10,438 nucleotides of DNA from Cupriavidus sp. Its GTDB lineage: Bacteria > Pseudomonadota > Gammaproteobacteria > Burkholderiales > Burkholderiaceae. Below the pieces are notes generated by a model. It saw nothing but the letters and a program-made list of their open reading frames with translations. It was not told where the DNA came from and ran no database searches. The stretch covers positions 1-10,438 of the forward strand of contig JABFVP010000299.1 of assembly GCA_013362725.1 (NCBI GenBank), given 5' to 3'. This document shows, in pieces, positions 5,634 to 10,438 of this stretch (position 1 is its first letter; each line of letters starts with the position of its first letter). Both the position numbers and the translations under genes were made by a program.

Positions 5634-6095
5634 TTGCGCATACGCAGCCAAAAGGACTTTGCCTCCGGCCTGATGTTCGTTCTGGTCGGGCTGGGCTTTT
5701 CCTGGGTCGCTCGCGGCTATTCCATGGGGACGGCCGCCAAGATGGGACCCGGATATTTTCCATTCCTGCTGGGACTGGTGCTGGCCGTGCTGGGGGCGGT
5801 GGTGCTGCTGACCTCGATGTCGCCCAAGGGCGAGCAGGACCACCTGGCCCGCTGGGACCTGAAGACGCTGCTGTGGATCCTCGGCTCGGTGGTGCTGTTC
5901 GGCCTGCTGCTCAAGCCGCTGGGCATGGTGCTGTCGGTGTTCGTGCTGGTGCTGGTGTCGTCGATGGCCAGCCATGAGTTCAGCTGGAAGGGCGCGCTGC
6001 TCAACGCGGTGGTGCTGGTGCTGATCAGCCTGGGCGCCTTCGTCTACGGCATCAACCTGCAGATGCCGGTGTGGCCGGCCTTCATCACCGGTTAA
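5634..6095 (+). CDS. tctB: Tripartite tricarboxylate transporter small membrane subunit TctB
   Basis: The small membrane subunit (153 aa) of a TTT-family secondary transporter, which with TctA imports citrate or other carboxylates delivered by a periplasmic TctC/Bug binding protein. It has four hydrophobic segments: about 10-27, 44-61, 77-106 (which may be two closely spaced helices) and 119-140. The family signature GTAAKMGPGYFP lies after the first helix. I choose the TTG at 5634, which has GAGGAG (5621-5626) seven bases upstream and gives the typical N-terminus MRIRSQKDF. A TTG at 5619 is also in frame but overlaps the ribosome binding site. The gene ends in TAA at 6093-6095, 13 bases before tctA, so they form one operon. 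No tctC is found next to the pair, which is common in Burkholderiales with many separately encoded Bug proteins. Confidence 0.93.
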   Translation: MRIRSQKDFASGLMFVLVGLGFSWVARGYSMGTAAKMGPGYFPFLLGLVLAVLGAVVLLTSMSPKGEQDHLARWDLKTLLWILGSVVLFGLLLKPLGMVLSVFVLVLVSSMASHEFSWKGALLNAVVLVLISLGAFVYGINLQMPVWPAFITG

Positions 6096-6108
6096 GGAGC
6101 GCCGCATC

Positions 6109-7611
6109 ATGGAATTGTTTGAACACCTCGCGCTGGGTTTTTCCACCGCGCTGTCGCTGCAGAACCTGGCCTACGCCTTCCTCGGCTGCGTGCTGGGCAC
6201 GCTGATCGGCGTGCTGCCGGGCCTGGGGCCGCTGGCCACCATCGCCATGCTGCTGCCGATCACCTACACGCTGCCGCCGGTGGCCGCGCTGATCATGCTG
6301 GCCGGCATCTACTACGGTGCGCAGTATGGCGGCTCGACCACCGCCATCCTGGTGAACCTGCCCGGCGAATCGTCGTCGGTGGTGACCACCATCGACGGCT
6401 ATCAGATGGCGCGGCGCGGCCGGGCCGGGGTGGCGCTGGCCACCGCCGGGCTGGGCTCGTTCTTCGCCGGCTGCGTGGCCACGCTGATCCTGGCCGCCTT
6501 CGCCACGCCGCTGTCGGAGATCGCCTTCAAGTTCGGGCCCGCCGAGTATTTCTCGCTGATGGTGCTGGGCCTGATCGGCGCCGTGGTGCTGGCGTCCGGC
6601 TCGCTGCCCAAGGCGATCGCGATGATCGTGCTGGGCCTGCTGCTGGGCCTGATCGGCACCGACGTCAACTCCGGCGCCGCGCGCTTCTCGTTCGACGTGC
6701 CCGAGCTGACCGATGGCATCGATTTCGTAGCGCTGGCGATGGGCATGTTCGGCTTTGCCGAGATCATCGCCAACCTGGAGCAGAAGGAAGCCCGTGAGAC
6801 CTTCACCAACAAGGTCACCAACCTGTTCCCGACCAGGGAAGACTTCAAGCGCATGGCGCCGGCGGTGCTGCGCGGCACGGTGCTGGGCTCGGCGCTGGGC
6901 ATCCTGCCGGGCGGCGGTGCCTCGCTGGCTTCGTTCGCAGCGTATTCGCTGGAGAAGAAGACCTCCAGGAACGCGCATGAGTTCGGCAAGGGCGCGATCG
7001 AAGGCGTGGCTGGTCCGGAATCGGCCAACAACGCCGCGGCGCAGACCTCGTTCATTCCGCTGCTGACGCTGGGCATCCCGCCCAATGCGGTGATGGCGCT
7101 GATGGTCGGTGCGATGACCATCCACAACATCCAGCCCGGCCCGCAGGTGATGACCAGCAACCCGTCGCTGTTCTGGGGCCTGATCGCGTCGATGTGGATC
7201 GGCAACCTGATGCTGATCATCCTGAACCTGCCGATGATCGGCATCTGGGTGAAGCTGCTGACCGTGCCGTACCGCTTCCTGTACCCGGCGATCCTGGTGT
7301 TCTGCGGCATCGGCGTGTACTCGGTCAACAACCAGACCTTCGATGTGTTCATGGCCGCCGGCTTCGGCGTGATCGGCTACCTGTTCCTGAAGCTGAAGTG
7401 CGAACCCGCGCCGCTGCTGCTCGGCTTCGTGCTGGGGCCGATGATGGAAGAGAACTTCCGCCGCACGCTGCTGCTGTCGCGGGGCGACTTCACCGTGTTC
7501 GTGACCCGGCCGCTGTCGGTGGGCCTGCTGATCGCCGCCGCCGCGCTGGTGGCAGTGGTGGCGCTGCCGTCGATCAAGGCCAAGCGCGAGGAAGCGTTCC
7601 AGGAAGACTAG
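6109..7611 (+). CDS. tctA: Tripartite tricarboxylate transporter large membrane subunit TctA
   Basis: The large membrane subunit (500 aa, the usual family length), which forms the translocation pathway of the carboxylate transporter. About 11-12 hydrophobic segments are visible. Family signatures are present: GTLIGVLPGLGP at 30-41 followed by LLP at 48-50, YYGAQYGGSTTAILVNLPGE at 68-87, and DGYQMARRGRAG at 96-107. A second glycine-rich repeat, LGILPGGGASLASF in the middle of the protein, reflects the internal duplication of the family. The start ATG at 6109 has AAGGAG (6094-6099) overlapping the tctB stop codon. The substrate is unknown: TctA homologues transport citrate, tartrate, aromatic acids and others, and specificity lies in the binding protein, which is not in this window. 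Two hairpins follow the gene, the second looking like an intrinsic terminator. Confidence 0.97.
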   Translation: MELFEHLALGFSTALSLQNLAYAFLGCVLGTLIGVLPGLGPLATIAMLLPITYTLPPVAALIMLAGIYYGAQYGGSTTAILVNLPGESSSVVTTIDGYQMARRGRAGVALATAGLGSFFAGCVATLILAAFATPLSEIAFKFGPAEYFSLMVLGLIGAVVLASGSLPKAIAMIVLGLLLGLIGTDVNSGAARFSFDVPELTDGIDFVALAMGMFGFAEIIANLEQKEARETFTNKVTNLFPTREDFKRMAPAVLRGTVLGSALGILPGGGASLASFAAYSLEKKTSRNAHEFGKGAIEGVAGPESANNAAAQTSFIPLLTLGIPPNAVMALMVGAMTIHNIQPGPQVMTSNPSLFWGLIASMWIGNLMLIILNLPMIGIWVKLLTVPYRFLYPAILVFCGIGVYSVNNQTFDVFMAAGFGVIGYLFLKLKCEPAPLLLGFVLGPMMEENFRRTLLLSRGDFTVFVTRPLSVGLLIAAAALVAVVALPSIKAKREEAFQED

Positions 7612-7633
7612 CGCGAGCGAGCGCCCCTGAATG

Positions 7634-7659
7634 GCGCCGGCCCGGCAAGCGGCCGGCGC
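7634..7659. repeat. GC-rich hairpin just after tctA
   Basis: GCGCCGGCC (7634-7642) and GGCCGGCGC (7651-7659) are perfect complements with an eight-base loop, 22 bp after the tctA stop. No T-tract follows. It may protect the 3' end of the tctBA transcript or assist the terminator that follows. Confidence 0.5.
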
Positions 7660-7675
7660 AAGCAACGCAAGCTTT

Positions 7676-7705
7676 CGGGGTGCCTTCGCGCACCCCGTTT
7701 GCTTT
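7676..7705 (+). terminator. Probable intrinsic terminator of tctBA
   Basis: CGGGGTGC (7676-7683) pairs with GCACCCCG (7690-7697) around a six-base loop, followed by TTTGCTTT (7698-7705). The T-tract is interrupted by GC but the stem is strong and the position fits. Confidence 0.7.
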
Positions 7706-7787
7706 CGCGGGCGCGGTGCCCGCCTTTTTGCCAGAGAGTGCCCGACTGCGGCAGCAGTCATGGGCTGCGCATGATGATCAGGATTCC

Positions 7788-7803
7788 CGCACCATCGGGT
7801 GCG
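7788..7803. promoter_or_regulatory. Inverted repeat just before the winged-helix regulator
   Basis: CGCACC (7788-7793) and GGTGCG (7798-7803) are perfect complements separated by ATCG, ending 12 bases before the chosen ATG at 7816. It could be an operator, for example for autoregulation, or a hairpin limiting translation. If the regulator instead starts at 7771 this would lie within its coding sequence. Confidence 0.35.
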
Positions 7804-7815
7804 CCGACAGCGCCC

Positions 7816-8142
7816 ATGAAACCGCCTACCCTTGACCGGTTTTTCTCACGAATCTATGTGCTCAAGCTGGTCCAGTCGAGCCCGTCGACGGTACTCAGCC
7901 TGGTCGACCGGCTGCGCGAGCGCGGCATCGACAAGAACATCCGCTCGCTGCGGCCGATCCTGCGCAGCCTGATGATGGCGCGCGCCATCACCGCCGAGCT
8001 GGTCGAAGGCAGCGGCCGCGTGTATTGCATCACCGCGCAGGGGCGGGCCGAACTGGAGACGTATATCTCGCACCTGGCCGTGCTGAAGGCCGAGCTGGAG
8101 CCCGCCGACGAAACGCCGGCGCGGCGCGACGCCCAGCCTTAA
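7816..8142 (+). CDS. Small winged-helix, PadR-like transcriptional regulator
   Basis: A 108-residue protein with the layout of a PadR-type winged helix. A first helix (residues 10-20, SRIYVLKLVQ) is followed by SSPSTVLSLVDRLRERG, then a presumed recognition helix (KNIRSLRPILRSLMMARAI, about 40-58) and a wing of two strands (TAELVEGSGRVYCITAQG, about 59-76). It ends with a short helix and an acidic, Pro-rich tail. PadR proteins usually match in the pattern of helix, Leu-rich recognition helix and a strand ending YxxTxxG, seen here as YCITAQG at 70-76. The start is uncertain: ATG 7816 fits the domain start, but ATG 7771 is also in frame, and neither has a good Shine-Dalgarno. The C-terminal dimerisation helix of longer PadR proteins is short or absent. 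Its position after tctA suggests, without proof, a role in regulating the transporter. It could also belong to another winged-helix family. Confidence 0.72.
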   Translation: MKPPTLDRFFSRIYVLKLVQSSPSTVLSLVDRLRERGIDKNIRSLRPILRSLMMARAITAELVEGSGRVYCITAQGRAELETYISHLAVLKAELEPADETPARRDAQP

Positions 8143-8145
8143 AGC

Positions 8146-8178
8146 AAAAAAAGAGGCCGGTCCCTCCGGACCGGCCTC
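8146..8178 (-). terminator. Intrinsic terminator of the lipoprotein gene
   Basis: GAGGCCGGTCC (8153-8163) and GGACCGGCCTC (8168-8178) form a perfect 11-bp stem with a CTCC loop on the plus strand. Read on the minus strand the hairpin is followed by seven T residues (the A-run at 8146-8152), which marks it as the terminator of the minus-strand gene ending at 8220. It may also help end plus-strand transcription of the regulator, whose stop codon is at 8140-8142, but no T-tract follows in that direction. Confidence 0.88.
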
Positions 8179-8219
8179 CGCGCCTGCTGCCCGCCTGCCA
8201 CGGGCAACCGCGACAGCGG

Positions 8220-8999
8220 TTATTGCGTCACCAGCTCCAGGCCGGCTTGCGACTCGTCGTCGCCGCGCGCCACCAGCACCTTGATCTTGTTCGGCGTCAG
8301 CCCGGCGATGCCATCGGACGGGATGGTGGTGATCAGCCAGTCGGCGTTGTTCGCCAGCGTCAGCGCGCCCGAGTCGAAGATCACGGTCTTGGTACCCGCC
8401 GGGGTGATGCGCAGGCGGTAGGTGGTGTTGCCGTCCAGGTCGATCGAATCCTGGCCCGATGCAGGCGAGGCCTGCTTGTAGCCCACCGCGGCGAAGGTCG
8501 GGCCGACCGAGTTCAGGTCGATCGCGGGCAGGGTCACATAGATGTCGACGTTCTGCGCATTGAACGAGGCGTTCAGCGAGCGCACGCGCGCCTTGTTCGA
8601 CAGCAGGCCCTTGCCGAACGGATCGTCGATCGTCACCGTTTCCGCGACCGACGCACCCGGCACGGCCACCACGGTGTACTTGTGGCCGGTGGCCGCGACC
8701 AGGCTGGCGCGGGCCAGTTCGGTCTGCGTGCCGGCGGTATTGAACGAGATCAGCTGGTTGCCGGTTTCAACGTTGAAGTAGGTCGAGACGAACTTGTAGG
8801 GCTTGTTGACCATGCTGGTGAGCGTGCCGTTCTGCAGCACGTCGACATTGGGGCCGCCGGTGACGGCGTGGATCACGCGCACGCTCGGCTTGCTCAGGCC
8901 GATGCGGTCGTCGATGCCGTCATCGCCGCCGCCGCAGGCGGTCAGCACCGCAGTCGCGGCCAGCGCGAGGCCGAGGAACAGGGTCTTGGATCGAAGCAT
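8220..8999 (-). CDS. DUF4397-type lipoprotein
   Basis: A 259-residue exported lipoprotein of unknown function. The N-terminus is a signal peptide with charged start (MLRSK), a hydrophobic core and a lipobox LTAC at 19-22; Cys22 would be lipidated. Gly follows at position +2, so an outer-membrane location is expected. A GGGDDGIDD linker leads into two related segments: VRVIHAVTGGPNVDV at 40-54 and VRSLNASFNAQNVDIY at 139-154. Both match the start of DUF4397, a beta-rich extracytoplasmic domain, so the protein appears to have two tandem copies, the second more divergent. AGAGGTG lies just before the ATG at 8999. The gene is transcribed alone, as shown by the downstream terminator, with wspR 328 bp upstream on the same strand. 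No enzymatic residues are recognised; the family is of unknown role and often attached to the cell surface. Confidence 0.9.
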   Translation of the reverse strand: MLRSKTLFLGLALAATAVLTACGGGDDGIDDRIGLSKPSVRVIHAVTGGPNVDVLQNGTLTSMVNKPYKFVSTYFNVETGNQLISFNTAGTQTELARASLVAATGHKYTVVAVPGASVAETVTIDDPFGKGLLSNKARVRSLNASFNAQNVDIYVTLPAIDLNSVGPTFAAVGYKQASPASGQDSIDLDGNTTYRLRITPAGTKTVIFDSGALTLANNADWLITTIPSDGIAGLTPNKIKVLVARGDDESQAGLELVTQ

Positions 9000-9327
9000 G
9001 GGTCACCTCTTGCTGTTAGAGTCAGAGACGAGCTGGCCCATGCCGGCGCGGATCGCGGCGGCCGCGTGGCCAGTTGCTGTCTGGTATGCAGGCGCGGGAT
9101 CACGCTTGCCGTGATGCAACGATAGGTTTGAAGCCGCAGGCCAGACAGGCGCGACGCTCCGAATTCAGTGTCGGACGATTCCGACAGGAAGTGATGCCTG
9201 CGCGGGCCCGGCAGGCGACGCGCCTTGGCAGCGCGAGCGCGGCGGCGCGGCGAGGCGCGTCCGCGGGCCAGCAGGCCGCTGGCGCAGATGTGTAACCGGT
9301 TGTTGCTGTCGTGATTGCTGCCCCGCC
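9000..9327. other. Intergenic region between wspR and the lipoprotein gene
   Basis: No credible gene is seen in this 328-bp gap, which should contain the wspR 3' end and the lipoprotein promoter. It has several inverted repeats: ATCACG (9099-9104) with CGTGAT (9110-9115), about 100 bp upstream of the lipoprotein start; TGTCGGA (9169-9175) with TCCGACA (9180-9186); GACGCGCC (9217-9224) with GGCGCGTC (9254-9261); and GCCAGC (9267-9272) with GCTGGC (9278-9283), the last two downstream of wspR and possibly its factor-dependent terminator. No T-tract follows any of them on the minus strand. Confidence 0.45.
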
Positions 9328-10365
9328 TCAGGCCGGCGACATCATGACCTGGTTGCGGCCGTTGCGCTTGGCCTGGTAGAGGCCCGCATCGGCCGCCTGC
9401 ACCAGCTGGCTGGGCTGCGCGTCGGGCTGCGGCACCAGCACCGCGCCGCCGATGCTGACGGTGACGCAGTTGAAGGCGGGCGAGCCGCTGTGGGCGATGG
9501 CCAGCCCCTGCACCGCGCGCCGCACCTTTTCGGCCAGCAGCCGCACGCCGCCGGCCGACGTGCCGGGCAGCACCATGGCGAACTCTTCGCCGCCAAAGCG
9601 CGCGGGCAGGTCGGTGGCTCGCGTGCAATTGTCGCGGATCACCGCGGCGACGCGGCGCAGCACGTCGTCGCCGGCGACGTGGCCATAGGTGTCGTTGTAG
9701 GCCTTGAAGGCGTCGACATCGATCATCAGCAGCGCCAGCCCGGTCTGCTCGCGCAGCGCGCGGCGCCATTCCGCGCCGAGGTATTCGTCGAAATAGCGCC
9801 GGTTGGACAAGCCGGTCAGCCCGTCCGAATTGGTCAGCCGCTGCAGCTCCAGGTTGGTCTCCAGCAGCTGCTGCTGGCTCTGGCGCAGCGCGCGGTAGGC
9901 TTCGTCGCGCTGCAGCTGGTTCAGGTACGAGCGCGAGTGGTAGCGGATGCGCGCGATCAGCTCGATGCTGTCCGGCAGCTTGACCAGGTAGTCGTTGGCG
10001 CCCGCGGCGAAGGCCGCGCCCTTGGTCGCGGCTTCTTCCTTGGTCGACAGCACGATGATCGGGATATCGCGCGTGGCGGGGTTGGCGCGGTAGCGCTGCA
10101 CCAGCGTCAGCCCGTCCATGCCCGGCATCACCAGGTCCTGCAGGATCACGGTGGGCTTGGTGCGCTGCGCCACCGCCACCGCTTCATCCGGCTGCGAGCA
10201 GTAATGGAAGTCGATATCGGCCTCGGTGGCGAGCGCGCGGCGCACCGCTTCGCCGACCATGGCCTGGTCATCCACCAGCAGCACCATGGCAAGGTACTCT
10301 TGCTTGTCGGTCGCGGCGGGTGTCCGCGCGGGCATGCCGGCGGGATTGGAGAATTCGGGTTGCAT
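9328..10365 (-). CDS. wspR: Response-regulator diguanylate cyclase WspR
   Basis: A 345-residue cytoplasmic enzyme making cyclic di-GMP from two GTP, the output of the Wsp surface-sensing chemosensory pathway that promotes matrix production and biofilm formation. It closely resembles Pseudomonas WspR. A receiver domain (about 27-145) has the acidic pair Asp32-Asp33, phosphoacceptor Asp77 in LQDLVMPG, Ser107-Thr108 and Lys129. A helical stalk (about 149-180, RDEAYRALRQSQQQLLETNL) links to a GGDEF domain. That domain has the active-site motif GGEEF at 258-262 and an intact inhibitory site RATD at 249-252, exactly five residues before it, so product feedback inhibition is expected. I choose ATG 10365, with AGGAA at 10372-10376 (minus strand) six bases upstream; an in-frame GTG at 10395 would add 10 residues. 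WspA-F genes should lie beyond the right edge. The enzyme looks intact. Confidence 0.97.
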   Translation of the reverse strand: MQPEFSNPAGMPARTPAATDKQEYLAMVLLVDDQAMVGEAVRRALATEADIDFHYCSQPDEAVAVAQRTKPTVILQDLVMPGMDGLTLVQRYRANPATRDIPIIVLSTKEEAATKGAAFAAGANDYLVKLPDSIELIARIRYHSRSYLNQLQRDEAYRALRQSQQQLLETNLELQRLTNSDGLTGLSNRRYFDEYLGAEWRRALREQTGLALLMIDVDAFKAYNDTYGHVAGDDVLRRVAAVIRDNCTRATDLPARFGGEEFAMVLPGTSAGGVRLLAEKVRRAVQGLAIAHSGSPAFNCVTVSIGGAVLVPQPDAQPSQLVQAADAGLYQAKRNGRNQVMMSPA

Positions 10366-10418
10366 GTTCAATTCCTGTTCTCGCGGTCCCGGCACGGCCT
10401 GGGACCGGTTGCACTCTT

Positions 10419-10438
10419 TCAGGCGGGCGGCGCGGGCC
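10419..10438 (-). CDS. Possible 3' end of the preceding wsp gene (wspF?)
   Basis: On the minus strand a frame different from wspR reads P-A-P-P-A and then TGA (10419-10421), 53 bases before the wspR start. In Pseudomonas, wspF (a CheB-like methylesterase) precedes wspR, so this could be its end. Only five codons are visible, so this is inference from gene order, not from sequence match. Confidence 0.22.

Noticed and set aside
6085..7761. Long minus-strand open frame opposite tctA (558 codons)
   Set aside because: Shadow of tctA with low-complexity composition; it also runs through the tctBA terminator.
8025..9125. Plus-strand open frame across the lipoprotein gene
   Set aside because: It passes through the strong terminator hairpin and has shadow-type composition; the minus strand encodes a lipoprotein with signal peptide and lipobox.
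9074..9295. 73-codon plus-strand open frame between wspR and the lipoprotein gene
   Set aside because: Arg/Ala-rich, no recognisable family, and no clear Shine-Dalgarno; it lies on the strand opposite to both neighbours.

Overview
The window is high-GC DNA with strong G/C preference at third codon positions, so long shadow reading frames occur opposite almost every gene. The gene content (a Pseudomonas-like WspR, a TctA/TctB pair of the tripartite tricarboxylate transporter family, an alternative heme-copper oxidase and a stand-alone MHYT protein) suggests a betaproteobacterium of the Burkholderiaceae, most likely Cupriavidus/Ralstonia. This placement rests on resemblance to remembered family members and codon use, not on a search.

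Layout: (1) 1-1000 (+): the 3' part of heme-copper oxidase subunit III and a complete small subunit IV, the end of a terminal-oxidase operon whose catalytic subunits should lie to the left. (2) 1065-3417 (-): a succinate-semialdehyde-type aldehyde dehydrogenase and, upstream of it on the same strand, a seven-helix MHYT sensor-like protein without an output domain. (3) 3418-3686: a divergent intergenic region with helically phased short repeats and a GC hairpin, then a MATE efflux transporter (3687-5177, +). (4) 5178-5633: a 456-bp non-coding stretch with several repeats and inverted repeats, leading into tctB-tctA (5634-7611, +), a terminator, and a small winged-helix regulator (7816-8142, +). 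(5) 8146-10365 (-): a DUF4397-type lipoprotein with a clear terminator, and wspR, a response-regulator diguanylate cyclase that is the last gene of a wsp operon continuing beyond the right edge.

How the genes relate: the oxidase subunits form one operon; tctB and tctA encode the two membrane subunits of one transporter, but no tctC binding-protein gene is visible; wspR makes cyclic di-GMP in response to the Wsp surface-sensing pathway. The aldehyde dehydrogenase, MHYT protein and MATE pump look like independent units. I see no mobile element, CRISPR array, tRNA or rRNA, and no clear new multi-gene system. The least explained sequence is non-coding: the repeat-rich region before tctB, and the 10-bp-phased hexamers before the MHYT gene.
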